Positions 28,656 to 35,846 of a stretch of DNA of 64,000 nucleotides are shown here, piece after piece; within the stretch, counting starts at the first letter, position 1, and every line of letters starts with the position of its first letter. A program made the translations under genes and the position numbers. The notes beneath the pieces are model-generated. The model was given only the letters and a program-made list of their open reading frames with translations. It was not told the origin of the DNA and searched no databases. This DNA comes from Cladorhizidae sp. MBARI D1340-BT2 (taxonomy: Eukaryota > Porifera > Demospongiae > Poecilosclerida > Cladorhizidae): assembly GCA_028752905.1 (NCBI GenBank), contig JAQNBH010000010.1, positions 27,682,881 through 27,746,880 of the forward strand. Direction: 5' to 3'.

Positions 28656-31600
28656 CCCCAATTACTCAGGAAAGAATTATGCTTTGATCTGAGTTCTCTT
28701 CTGCTTAATTCCAGATATAGATTCTATTCACTGCTAGATGTTTAGGCATACCAAGAACAGCCTTATTGATTTCTTCATTCTCTCCACATCTTTGTGGTAG
28801 TGTTGAGAGAATTATCTCTTACTATTTATGGTTCAAACCAGTCTTTCACAAGCAAGATGAGATTTATTCTACATTTTCATCTCTCAATTTGCCATCTGGC
28901 AGCACGAAATCATTATAAAAAATACCGCCAACACTTCCCTAGCGGTATACCAGACACCATCAATTCAGCTGTGATAGTGTTCTGATTTTAGCTTAGCAAC
29001 CCAACGATAAGGACTAGGGATTTCCAAGTTTCTAGAGTTATATCTGGGCATTCACTGATCAATTAAGCTATAGTTAAATAAAAAATGGCCTGAGATACAA
29101 CAGAGTTTCTTGATAGCATCTTGAAACCACCATAATTATGGTGTTTAAACTGATAAATGGGTTATAGCCAGTTTGAGTACAACATTCCACTATAGCCCAA
29201 CACATAAAAATGATTTTAAGGTTCAGTCAATGATTTAATCTGTGTTGACCTTGTGTAATGTTGATTTAATGACTTCTCCCATAGAATCATCAACCAAGTT
29301 AGCTTGACTCAATCGGTTATTATTTAGTCCATCAACTATATGGTTACTTCAAATGTATGTCAACCCGATGTGATGTGAATCCAGTGTGTTGCCCCATAGA
29401 GTTATCTCGGCCGACTTCAACCTGCATCAACTCAGTGCAATGTGAATCCAGTGTGTTGTGAATCCAGTGTTTTTCCTTGTAGATCTCTACAATGAGCTGA
29501 CTTTAACCTGATTCACCCAAATGTGATGTGTTAAAGAGTGTGATGAATGTGCTGAGAGTATATGGTTAGAGTTTGACTAGGAAAAATGTATACCGAAGCA
29601 GATGCCTGAGAATGCCTATTGAAAAAAACAAAAAGTTTACCATGTTTGATGGAGTTTCCTACCCCCATCACCACACCCATCAAAATCTAGGATAGTATGC
29701 ACAAACCTAGCACATTGTCTCTTACGTACATTAATAATTGTTTGGGGGAGTGTTCCATTGAACAAGCTTATCAAGTCATCCAGTTTCTTCTCGGAATCAC
29801 CTTCACTGAATAGTTCTGATATTAATTCTGTACACAGACATAGTTCCACATATAGCATAAAATGTTCAGACCATAGGTGTATGATGCAATTTTTAATACA
29901 TACAATTGACTACATGTAAAGTATTCCTCCTTATTAAATAAACTCTGTAGAGAATGATTATCCATGTACAGTATTATTCCATATATAGCAAATATTATTC
30001 CATATAGCTAACAAAGTTGATATAAAAAAGGCTGAAAGGTATCTATGTTAGCACTTTTTTGATAATGACCTCTGATTCTAGCCTACATTATTGAATGTGA
30101 ATCTTTTTGAATGTTTGACCATGAATAAGAATGGTGACTGGAAGGATTTCAAATCGTAACCAAATGAGTCAGCAAATGACAAATGCTAAAAACTGCCAGT
30201 CTTATATATCATTATATGCAAGCATATGATCATTAGTTCTGACCACTCGTCCTTGAAAAATAAAACAAGAGTGGAAGCTATAGGCTGAATGAACCAAACT
30301 GAACCAACATAAAAAAACATAGCAAATGCCAAATGAGTCAGCTATCTCATCTGCTTCACGCTATATGTAGACTTGATTACTCACTATGAAAAGGGAGATA
30401 GCGGTAAGGGATTATTTTTTGTTTGTATTTATTGAACTTTTTTGTTGGTTTATGTTCAAATGTCAACACCTTCATAGAGTGGCAGAGAGAACTTTCACAT
30501 CTCCATAATTAGCAATGTAAATTATTAGGCCAGACCTAAGAATGAACACAACAATTTAAACTGGGCTCTTCTTCTGCAGATATCACGCAGAAATCTCAAG
30601 GCTACATGCCAGAAAGGTGATACGATACAGTCACGCATGCAGTAATGAACATAAACTATTAGGCCAGTGTAAAATAGGCTGATTATTTACCAAACTATAA
30701 GTGCTTTTCAAACCAACTTTACTAAAAGGCAGTAAGAAATTTGTGAGTGTTCCAACGAGAGTTTACTATCATGTTAGATAATCACTCACTCAATGTTACT
30801 TAAGTTATCACCAGTCAAAAAATTAAAAGTGATCTATATACTAAGAAAACAGTAAAAATGCAAAAACCACCCATCTAGAAAAATAACAATTGCTTTGTAA
30901 TATAGTTGTTTGACGACCTTGGAGGTCTTCATTTGTTGATTGTATTATCCCTAATGTTTTGCTCTGCATTTTCCCTCGTGCAATTTTAACAAGCACATTA
31001 ACACTACAAGCATGCTACTGCAACAGAAATAAGACACACCATCTTTCTTTACAGCTATTCTACATGACATTAATCGTTGAGAGATACAATGTGCTACAAT
31101 AACAATCATTATTCATTGCACATGCAGGGTATAGGATGACGTACCCTTTACTCCAGGTGCAGTCACAACTGGTATGGGAGTGGCCATGGTGGTAGGAATG
31201 TTCGCTGTGGTTACCACCTTGGTAGTAGATATTATACCCTCTTGTCTGGGTGTGGTTATATCTGATGAGAGCATCGTCAGCATGGCTGTGGGAGTAGCTG
31301 CCACTATTGGGTGTGTGACCAATACTGTTGTGGGTGTGATCATTATCATTGCAGATGTTTTCACTGTTGTGGGGATGTTCATCATGCTGGTAGTTAATGT
31401 TGTGGGTGAGCTCAACATGGTTACGGGAGTTGTCGTCACTGTAGGAGGTATATGGATATACATGTTGTGGGTGTGCTTATGGTAGCATGAATATTCTCAG
31501 TAGTAATTATCTCTGTGTATTTTAAGACTGCATTTAGAATGTGTACCTACCAGCAGCATTGCAACCATTTTTGCTACTCCATATGGGCAGCAAGAGTTTG

Positions 31601-34600
31601 GTTGGAGGTAAGCCACACATTGTAATGTTCTCATTAGCATGAATATGCCAGCAAACAATACTACTACTGTAAGCAGTGTGTATGTGTGTGTGTGCATGTT
31701 AATGTGTGTGTGTGTGTCATTGTGTGTGTGAATATGCCTGTCTCTCTGCATCTGTGTCTCTCTCTCTCACTGATTGTGTGTTTGAATGTATGTGTGTGTG
31801 CTTGTGTGTTTGTGTGTGTGTTTGTGTGAGTGAGTGAGAAATGTGTTCTTAAACAGTCTGCGGACAGGGGTGATATTAAAATAGAACAGTATATATAAAT
31901 ACAACATAACCCAGCATAACCACCCTCACAAGATGTATGTGAATAATTGAATCTTTACTCAGATAAGGTCATAATTTAAGTTGCTGAGACAGCACTTCGT
32001 ATTTTACTTTTATTTTTACTTGTATGCAATTTTTGAGAGAATACTTCAGGTAATTGGTCATGACAGGTAAGTAAATTCTGCATGCATCATTGCATTCTCC
32101 ATGGCTACAGGAATATTACAAACCCACACAGACCTCTTCAAAGTATTAGCAATCTCAATCCATAGACTGGTGTTGCCAATATTTGAGCTAGCCTACTACT
32201 ATCAGTCTAGCAAGATTGTGCTTATTTTGTAGAATTTGTTTCCTAATTAGGCATCTGTGACACTGCAAGCTCTGGTAGTTTAAAGTTCGTAGCTAGCTAT
32301 TTACTGAATTTTAGGCTAGCAACAAATAGTATCATTTCTAAAAAAAATTGTCACCTCTTCTGCAAGCTGGGAAGTACATCAATCATTGCACTTCATGGAT
32401 GTCTGAGAGGTCACTAGAGCTGAGAGACTACCAGGGACAGTTAGCTTTATTGACAATTTTTTTATAGCAAAACCAGTTTTCGCCCGAGTTTTATCTATCG
32501 ATAGACCAAATAATTGTTCTACTCCAACATTTTTCCAGATTGTGAACTTGACTAGGTGATAGGTTTAAAGATGTTGTCCTTGTTTAAAATGTAGCTAGTA
32601 ACTGGTTTTAGCTTTTATGTGGTAGTTAAAGATAGCCAGATCATCTTGAGAAATAAATTTATTATTTAAGGGGGTTTCCCTTCGGATTAATCGGACTCTT
32701 CTCACATCCTATACCACAATAACTTCCATTATCCATACGATTGCCTCCCATTGTGCCTGGAGCAGTCATACTTCCTCCACTTCCTATAAAAGCAGCTCCA
32801 TTCTCACCTCGATCGTTATTTGAACAGTTGATATACTCACTTTCACTTCTGCCACATCAGTTTGCCAAGTGCTTTGTCTGAAGCTAGAAGTGGCAGTAGC
32901 TACTTACTTCAGCTGGCATATGCTAAGAACTGCCATAGTTATATATCATTATATGCAAGCATAATTTATAAGCATTAGCTCTGACCACTAGTCATTGAAA
33001 AACAAAACAAGTGTTGAAGCTATAGGGCTTATAATAAAATAATGATAAGCCTAGGAGTTCTGAAAGGAAAAACAAAACAAAACAAAACAAGCAGAAAAAC
33101 AAACTCCCAAATGAGTCAGCTATCTCATCTGCCTCATGCTAGCTGTAGGCTTGCCTCTATGGTTAATGCCTGCTATCTCATTATAGTTATAGGTTTGCCT
33201 TTGTGGATAAATTCTGCCTTATCTACTTCATTTGGTTTGACACTGTGGTTAATGTCTGCTCACATCTGGCTCATGCTAGTTTTAGGCTTGCCTCCGTGGA
33301 TAAGGCTCTCCCACTTCTACAATGTCTTTCATACGAGTCAAATGTCTCAAGAAAGGTGAAGGTAGGTGCTGTGACTATGTTATATCATGCTATAATAGTT
33401 ATTTTGTAGACAAAGTTGGCCATTTTGTGCTACTAAGAAAAGGGAGAGATGTATAGGGGATAACAGACTGTATTTGTTTATATTCAATAAATAAGATGAC
33501 ATAGCCTTCAGAGAGTGGCAGAGAGAACTTTCTCATCTCCATAATAGCAGTTAATTATATTCCCGATTGATTTAGTCCTGATCTGAGAACGAACAACAAT
33601 AAACTGGGCATTCCTACTGTAGATATCACACAGAAATTCCAAGGCTCTTGCCAGGAGGGTGAAGAGAGGACATTAGTGGCACGCCATCATAACTTGCTCT
33701 ATATATATATATTGATACTGTCACATGTGCAGTGATGTATGTAGAGTAGTGTAAATTATTGGCCAGTATAAAAAAGAAGAAAATCTACCAAACTAAAGTG
33801 CTTTCCAAATGAACTTTACTTGAAAAAGGAAAAAATTAAGAGGGTAACTATTAAATTTATGAGTGTTCCCACGTGAGTTTACTATCATATTAGAGAATCG
33901 CTCAGTATTACTAAAGTAATCACCGGTCCAAATCTAAAGTGAAAACTCAAAACCCACTAAAAACAGCAAAAATGCAAAACTCACCATCTAGAAAAATAAC
34001 AAATGCTTTGTAATATAGTCGTTTGACAACCTTAGAGGTCTTGATTTGTTGAACTTTTTATCCCTAATGTTTTGCTCTGCATTTTCCCACATGCAGTTTT
34101 AAGAAGCACATTCTACACTACTAGCATCCTACTGCAACAGAAATAAGACACACCATCTTTCTTTACAGCTACTCTACATGACATTAATCGTTGAGAGATA
34201 CAATGTGCTACAATAACAATCATTATTCATTGCACAAGCAGGGTATAGGATGACATACCCTTTACTCCGGGTGGAGTCACAATTGGTGTGGGAGTGGCTA
34301 TGGTGGTAGGAATGTTCACTGCGGTTACCACCATGGTAGTAGATATTATATCCTGTGTGGTTATATCTGCTGAGAGCATCATTAGCACGGCTGTGGGTGT
34401 AGCTGCTACTATTGGGTGTGTGACCAATAGTGTTGTGGGTGTGATCATTTTCATTGCAGATGTTTTCACAGTTGTAGGGATGTTCATCATGCTGGTCATC
34501 AATGTTGTAGATGAGCTCAACATGGTTACGGGGGTTGTTATCACTGTTGGAGGTGTATGGATATACATGTTGTGGGTGTGCTTATGGTAGCATGAATATT

Positions 34601-35846
34601 CTCAGTAGTAATTACACCTGTGTATTATAAGACTGCATTTAGAATGTGTACCTATCAGCAGCATTGCAAGCCTTTTTGCTACTCCATATGTGTAGCAAGA
34701 GTTTGGTTGGAGGTGAGCCACACATTGTAATGTTCTCATTAGACATGAATATGAGAACAAACAATACTACTACTATAAGCAGTGTGTATGTGTGTGTGTG
34801 GGCATGTGTTAATGTGTGTGTGCGACCGTCATTGTATGTGTGTGTGCTTGTGTATTTGTGTGTTTGTGTGAGTGAGTGGGAAAGTGTGTTTTCTTGACAG
34901 TCTGCAGACATTAAAATAGAACAGTATAATTATATAAAATACAACATAACCCACCATCACAAGATGTATGTGAATTACTCAGATAAGGTCACATATGCAT
35001 AATTTAAGTTGCTGAGACAGCACTATTTATTTTACTTTTATTTTTACTTGTATGCAATATTTGAGAGAATACTTCAGGAAATTGCTCATCACAGATAAGT
35101 AAGTTCTGCATGCATCATTGCATTCTGCATGGCTACAGGAATATTACAAACCCACACAGACCTCATAAAAGTACCAATCTCGATCCATAGACTGGAGTTG
35201 CCAATATTTGAGCTAGCCTACTACTATCAGTCTAGCAAGATTGTGTTTTAACCTACTTCTTTTGTATAATTTATTTGCTAATTAGGCATCTGTGAGACTA
35301 CAAGCTCTGGTAGTTTAAAGTGCATAGCTAGCTATTGACTGAATTTTAAACTAGCAACAAATAGTGTCATTTTGAGAGAAAAAATGTCACCTCTTCTGCA
35401 AGCTGGGAAGTACATCAAACATTGCATTTCATGGATGTCTGAGAGGTCACTAGAGCTGAGAGACTACCAGGGCCTGTTAGCTTTATTGACCTAAATTTTT
35501 AGCAAATACCAGTTTGCCCCTGAATTTTAACTATGGATAGACCAAATACTTTTTCTACTCCAACATTTTCCAGATTGTGAACTTGACTAGCTGATAGACT
35601 TAAAGATGTTGTCCTAGCACCTAGTAACTGGTTTTAGCTTTTAGGTGGTAGCTAAATCTACTTGAGAAATAAAATATTATTTAATGGGGTTTCTCTTCAG
35701 GACTGTTCTCATATCCTATTACCACAATAACTTCCATTACCCATACCATCGCCTCCCATTGTGCCTGGAGCAGTCATTCTGCCTCCACTTCCTATAAAAA
35801 CAGCTCCATTCTCATCTAGATCGTTATTTGAACAATTGATACACTT
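4853..35846 (-). CDS. Adhesion G-protein-coupled receptor gene (multi-exon, 5' end not found)
   Basis: This is the gene-level entry; the exons are listed separately. Adhesion GPCRs are surface receptors with a long extracellular part, a GAIN domain that self-cleaves at the GPS, a tethered agonist and a class-B-like seven-helix domain. Here GAIN exons (29827 to 19070), a GPS exon (17010-16892), TM1 to TM7 (15213 to 7692) and a tail (5585 to 4853) occur in the correct order on one strand, with splice consensus and matching phase at nearly every junction. The extracellular side includes a duplicated Thr/Pro-rich stalk cassette (36-31 kb). No signal peptide or initiator methionine was located, and the subfamily cannot be assigned by eye. 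Weak points are a possible one-base frame break at the GPS and missing links before the GPS exon and between TM7 and the tail. Confidence 0.85.
5431..5585 (-). CDS. Adhesion GPCR exon: proximal cytoplasmic tail
   Basis: An open frame reading WWRSKKGESKLVTNSFSVG and onward to DLDIVK ends at a good donor (AAAG|GTAGGT) in phase 1, matching the next exon. It is basic and Ser/Thr-rich, as expected for a membrane-proximal tail. The acceptor is taken at ATCAAAG|C and would require a phase-2 donor upstream, but the TM7 exon ends in phase 0, so at least one small exon between 5.6 and 7.7 kb is missing from this model, or the acceptor is different. Confidence 0.5.
5586..7691. other. Receptor intron, one small linking exon unresolved
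   Basis: No domain-bearing reading frame was found. A 19-nt candidate mini-exon (minus strand, near 5790-5770, reading SKRIMQ with donor GTGTATG) has a suitable acceptor and entry phase but its exit phase does not match the next exon, so it is not accepted. Confidence 0.4.
7692..7733 (-). CDS. Adhesion GPCR exon: end of TM7
   Basis: A 42-nt exon in phase 0 on both sides encodes GTFIFLLFVVMSKQ, joined directly to ...FAITTALQ of the preceding exon. LQGxFIFLxF...SKQ is the typical closing part of adhesion-GPCR TM7. Acceptor is CTATAG|GGT and donor CAG|GTGATG. Confidence 0.8.
7734..9889. other. Receptor intron between the two TM7 exons
   Basis: AT-rich, stop-rich sequence with no recognisable exon, repeat array or transposon domain. 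Confidence 0.5.
9890..10016 (-). CDS. Adhesion GPCR exon: TM6 and start of TM7
   Basis: A 127-nt exon (acceptor TTTTTTCCTAG|T, donor TTACAG|GTACTG). The product begins SDWLKTIMSLVVVMGITWI, the hallmark adhesion-GPCR TM6 sequence (LVVVMGITWI), continues TGVLVFHKAIPF and enters TM7 with VAYIFAITTALQ. It enters in phase 2 (AG|T gives Ser) and exits in phase 0, both matching its neighbours. Confidence 0.93.
10082..10173 (-). CDS. Adhesion GPCR exon: TM5 second half and intracellular loop 3
   Basis: A 92-nt exon encoding ANIGFIIMAICIMQ followed by the basic stretch KHKKRVNGKSMFKKNA, that is the end of TM5 and cytoplasmic loop 3. Acceptor is TTGCAG|GCT (phase 0) and donor GCTAG|GTAAAC (phase 2). 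The basic loop before TM6 is the expected G-protein contact region. Confidence 0.85.
10174..11252. other. Receptor intron with loose imperfect repeats
   Basis: Non-coding. Between about 10390 and 10640 the phrase AACCTACTTCAATCTGC and variants recur about every 60-70 nt in degenerate form, an eroded tandem repeat; a related eroded repeat is seen at 29270-29520. Confidence 0.45.
11253..11319 (-). CDS. Adhesion GPCR exon: extracellular loop 2 Cys and TM5 first half
   Basis: A 67-nt exon encoding CWLHYGKHFNWAFITPVI followed by VIIV. The CWL motif supplies the conserved ECL2 cysteine that disulfide-bonds to the TM3 cysteine, and WAFxxPV is the classic start of TM5. It enters in phase 2 (GC|A gives Ala) and exits in phase 0, both consistent. 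Confidence 0.9.
11570..12670 (-). pseudogene. Penelope-like retroelement (PLE), degenerate
   Basis: Minus-strand fragments in several frames spell the end of a PLE polymerase: AVMGSPISAVVTNFYMEFFE near 12355-12300, the catalytic region WKRYLDDIFCIA near 12255-12220, then LDHLNNIRPSIKFTMELE, LPFLDYHL and TVYRKPMHTTG (12199-12040), then VAGMSEDIRRVCRKFNIKVF near 11790-11735. These are characteristic PLE RT and post-RT signatures. No convincing GIY-YIG endonuclease follows. In-frame stops and frameshifts show it is inactive. It sits in the receptor intron between the TM4 and TM5 exons, in the same orientation as the gene. Confidence 0.85.
12770..13120. repeat. Extreme AT-rich tract
   Basis: Almost pure A/T, dominated by T, A, TTTA and ATT runs, leading directly into the TTA/TTG microsatellite. 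No coding content. Confidence 0.8.
13121..13420. repeat. (TTA)n / (TTG)n trinucleotide microsatellite
   Basis: About 300 bp of trinucleotide repeats, mainly TTA with blocks of TTG. It creates artificial poly-Leu or poly-Tyr frames on the plus strand. Intronic in the receptor gene. Confidence 0.95.
13600..13670 (+). repeat. Dispersed GTCGAGAGAG motif copy (degenerate)
   Basis: Carries TGTCGAGAGAGTAAATTT followed by TTGATTATTGAGAAGGTT, the same 3' part as the hammerhead-like motif at 39417-39490 and its copies at 25.3 and 37.9 kb. The CTGATGA half is not preserved here. Confidence 0.5.
13939..14198 (-). CDS. Adhesion GPCR exon: TM3 and TM4
   Basis: A 260-nt exon encoding ELCQAIATMLHYFWL at TM3 with the conserved cysteine, then TTFMWMLMEGVVLTIVLV (the adhesion/secretin FMWMLxEG motif), an intracellular loop VFIKHPYRY and TM4 with FTIVSYGLPALYVFCV. 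It ends in the ECL2 region YGSSNVSDA. Acceptor is CACATAG|GAA (phase 0) and donor GC|GTAAGTT (phase 2). Confidence 0.95.
14427..14529 (-). CDS. Adhesion GPCR exon: TM2
   Basis: A 103-nt exon encoding ALWDMRTFIHVNLCICLI then ISQVTFVTAVDKTAIE. The RTFIHVNLC pattern is the intracellular loop 1/TM2 signature of adhesion GPCRs. It enters in phase 2 (AA|G gives Lys) and exits in phase 0 at GAG|GTAATT. Confidence 0.93.
15110..15213 (-). CDS. Adhesion GPCR exon: TM1
   Basis: A 104-nt exon encoding IVGKDKFALETVSYLGVSFS then VLCMIATICILTYLK, a single hydrophobic helix preceded by the short linker expected after the GPS. Acceptor is TTTACCAG|ATT (phase 0) and donor CTCAA|GTGAGT (phase 2). The region immediately before the helix is where the tethered agonist would emerge after GPS cleavage. 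Confidence 0.92.
16892..17010 (-). CDS. Adhesion GPCR exon: GPS proteolysis site
   Basis: The frame that joins TM1 reads SSFSVCECNHLTHFAILL then SPGIE and ends GAG|GTAAGT in phase 0. CxCNHLTHFAIL is the diagnostic C-terminal half of the GPS; cleavage in this family is between His-Leu and Thr, and HLT is present. A long pyrimidine tract (17012-17120 in transcript sense) precedes the acceptor CCACAG|AAATC. The conserved WSSxGC of the GPS appears just upstream (WSSRGC, about 17003-16986) but one base out of frame with CECNHLT. Either the exon carries a one-base indel or the other GPS half lies in an upstream exon (see the finding). Confidence 0.85.
17011..19069. other. Receptor intron with poly-C/CA tract
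   Basis: Contains a C-homopolymer and CA run at 18370-18428. A minus-strand frame at 18850-18629 with a suggestive C...W...DC spacing is discussed under findings; no acceptable donor was found for it. Confidence 0.5.
19070..19145 (-). CDS. Adhesion GPCR exon: GAIN domain strand before the GPS
   Basis: A 76-nt exon (acceptor GGGCTGCAG|G, donor CTC|GTAAGTT) encoding GRSCNSSGYTLKNPVIIEIR then HFSDL. LxxPVxIxxxH is the conserved GAIN beta-strand just before the GPS. It enters in phase 2 (AA|G gives Lys from the previous exon) and exits in phase 0. Confidence 0.85.
19146..21710. other. Receptor intron
   Basis: AT-rich, no recognised exon or element. An open stretch at 21671-21471 with a fair donor (AATTG|GTAAGA) was considered and set aside because the flanking exons splice together in phase without it. 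Confidence 0.5.
21711..21786 (-). CDS. Adhesion GPCR exon: GAIN domain (VASYIFKNL)
   Basis: A 76-nt exon encoding GICVASYIFKNLSGVF followed by PIDTVDNNTK. VxSxxxxNL(S/G)xxF is a core GAIN strand. Acceptor is TTTGTAG|GA (phase 1) and donor ACAAA|GTACGT (phase 2); both match the neighbouring exons. Two potential N-glycosylation sequons (NLS, NNT) fit an extracellular domain. Confidence 0.87.
22104..22235 (-). CDS. Adhesion GPCR exon: GAIN domain
   Basis: A 132-nt exon encoding LVVRELSSGEYKNPDLQMKM and then SISIPGELLSAFPSMGRG, containing the GAIN-type pattern of a xIxIPxELL strand followed by a turn. Acceptor is TATGTAG|CT, donor AGAG|GTAAAC; both ends are phase 1 and match the adjacent exons. 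Confidence 0.85.
22487..24227 (+). mobile_element. hAT-like DNA transposon remnant with terminal inverted repeats
   Basis: The left end reads CATGGGCGGATCCAGG and the right end CCTGGATCCGCCCCTG, a near-perfect inverted pair of the CAGGGGCGGATCC type common in hAT-like elements. Both ends are directly flanked by TACTC (22482-22486 and 24228-24232), a possible 5-bp target duplication, although hAT elements normally make 8 bp. Inside, plus-strand frames keep transposase vestiges: FIPTEGFKFPTHTFKAQKW near 23380-23440, and near the C-terminus ERLNGLAIFYQIRI (about 23950-24000) and AEEVVEKFARCHPRHM (about 24010-24057), resembling the hAT dimerisation region. Stops and frameshifts show it is inactive. 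It lies in a receptor intron. Confidence 0.75.
24316..24360 (-). repeat. CTGATGA...GAAA dispersed motif (degenerate)
   Basis: Minus strand reads CTGATGACGGCCAGATGAAG, then a spacer ending CATCGAAATG. It has the CTGATGA and GAAA boxes of hammerhead-like sequences but no convincing stem II and no GTC site, so it is only a relative of the motifs at 25.3 and 39.4 kb or a Penelope-type 3' remnant. Confidence 0.3.
24730..24995 (+). repeat. 132-bp direct duplication
   Basis: Two adjacent copies start at about 24734 and 24866 (AACAATGTTCAACCTCAAAT ... AAAATTCAATGCTAAAA). They differ by a few substitutions and a short deletion. Intronic and non-coding. Confidence 0.85.
24996..26964. other. Receptor intron
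   Basis: Apart from the hammerhead-like motif at 25.3 kb and short imperfect repeats of GCTGAAACCATG at about 25790-25890, no structure or coding potential was recognised. Confidence 0.45.
25309..25385 (+). ncRNA. Hammerhead-like motif, degenerate
   Basis: CTGATGA (25315-25321), a hairpin-capable spacer, then CAAACGTC (25340-25347) and AAGTGAACAC. TCACT before and AGTGA after the core can pair as stem I. The invariant GAAA is CAAA here and stem II is imperfect, so catalytic activity is unlikely. Its 3' flank matches the copy at 39.4 kb. Confidence 0.4.
26965..27070 (-). CDS. Adhesion GPCR exon: GAIN subdomain A
   Basis: A 106-nt exon encoding EADSKAGGRVLKLMDSFALR then GCNSSSDGRLSNKIF. Helical, with the LLxxxDSLAL-like pattern usual in GAIN subdomain A. 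Acceptor is TTATCTCAG|GAA (phase 0) and donor TTTA|GTAAGA (phase 1), both consistent with the neighbours. Confidence 0.83.
27635..27679 (-). CDS. Adhesion GPCR exon: 15-residue GAIN micro-exon
   Basis: A 45-nt exon, phase 0 on both sides, encoding IVMESAADTIINISK, bounded by TTTCTAG| and |GTGAGT. It continues the helix TIIN from the preceding exon into ...EADSKAG. Too short for ORF-based gene finding. Confidence 0.8.
27680..29729. other. Receptor intron with (CA)n
   Basis: Contains a perfect (CA) run at 28620-28650 and an eroded repeat (variants of CCAGTGTGTTG and CAACTCAGTG) at about 29270-29520. No exon recognised. Confidence 0.5.
29730..29827 (-). CDS. Adhesion GPCR exon: start of GAIN subdomain A
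   Basis: A 98-nt exon encoding ELISELFSEGDSEKKLDDLI then SLFNGTLPQTIIN, acceptor GTACAG|AA and donor AAT|GTACGT. It enters in phase 1 (G|AA gives Glu from the mucin-like exon ending at 31145) and exits in phase 0. Amphipathic helices are expected at the start of GAIN. Confidence 0.8.
31145..31438 (-). CDS. Receptor exon: Thr/Pro-rich mucin-like stalk (copy 1)
   Basis: A 294-nt open frame, phase 1 at both ends (acceptor CCTACAG|TG, donor AAAGG|GTACGT). Nearly every other residue is Thr, Pro, Val, Ile or Met (for example TTTPVTMLSSPTTLTTSMM and IPTTMATPIPVVTAPGVK), the composition of an O-glycosylated stalk. Its exit phase exactly fits the GAIN exon at 29827 (VK|ELISEL). The plus-strand frame over the same bases is a shadow. 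Confidence 0.72.
31551..31666 (-). CDS. Receptor exon candidate: small Cys-containing segment (copy 1)
   Basis: Bounded by TTACAG| and GCTG|GTAGGT. The frame that exits in phase 1 to meet the mucin-like exon reads VCWHIHANENITMCGLPPTK and then WSSKNGCNAA. Three cysteines and an N-glycosylation sequon (NIT) suit an extracellular segment. The entry phase (2) does not match the donor of the upstream Gly-rich exon (1), so the true junction is uncertain. Family not recognised. Confidence 0.45.
31680..31840. repeat. (TG)n-rich simple repeat
   Basis: TG and TGTT-type low-complexity sequence; a shorter counterpart is at 34785-34875 in the second copy of the duplication. Confidence 0.9.
32715..32848 (-). 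CDS. Receptor exon candidate: Gly/Cys-rich segment (copy 1)
   Basis: Reads SESEYINCSNNDRGENGAAF then IGSGGSMTAPGTMGGNRMDN and NGSYCG, acceptor TGGCAG|, donor TGTG|GTATAG. Conservation of this frame with copy 2 supports coding, but a 10-nt insertion near the acceptor shifts the entry phase relative to copy 2. No family recognised. Confidence 0.4.
34259..34543 (-). CDS. Receptor exon: Thr/Pro-rich mucin-like stalk (copy 2)
   Basis: A 285-nt frame, phase 1 at both ends (acceptor CCAACAG|TG, donor AAAGG|GTATGT). It parallels copy 1 (for example TTPVTMLSSSTTLMTSMM and TIATPTPIVTPPGVK). Compared with copy 1 it lacks 9 nt (three codons), so its frame is retained. This in-frame difference suggests the duplicated exon has been kept under coding constraint. 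Confidence 0.65.
34651..34772 (-). CDS. Receptor exon candidate: small Cys-containing segment (copy 2, altered)
   Basis: Counterpart of 31551-31666, reading NENITMCGSPPTKLLLHIW then SSKKACNAAD. It differs by one inserted base near 34743 (ATTAGACATG against ATTAGCATG), and the donor G|GTAGGT has become G|ATAGGT, leaving only a shifted GATAG|GTACAC. Its frame upstream of the indel is therefore different from copy 1. Either this copy or copy 1 is not spliced as modelled. Confidence 0.35.
35722..35846 (-). CDS. Receptor exon candidate: Gly/Cys-rich segment (copy 2)
   Basis: Reads KCINCSNNDLDENGAVFIGS then GGRMTAPGTMGGDGMGNGSY and C, acceptor TGGCAG|AAG, donor TGTG|GTAATAG. Most upstream receptor-related segment I can support. 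No family recognised; no start codon or signal peptide identified beyond it. Confidence 0.4.

Noticed and set aside
31174..31485. Plus-strand hydrophobic ORF (VVGMFAVVTT type), and its twin at 34288-34590
   Set aside because: It is the antisense shadow of the Thr-rich exon; the splice sites and receptor phase support the minus strand.
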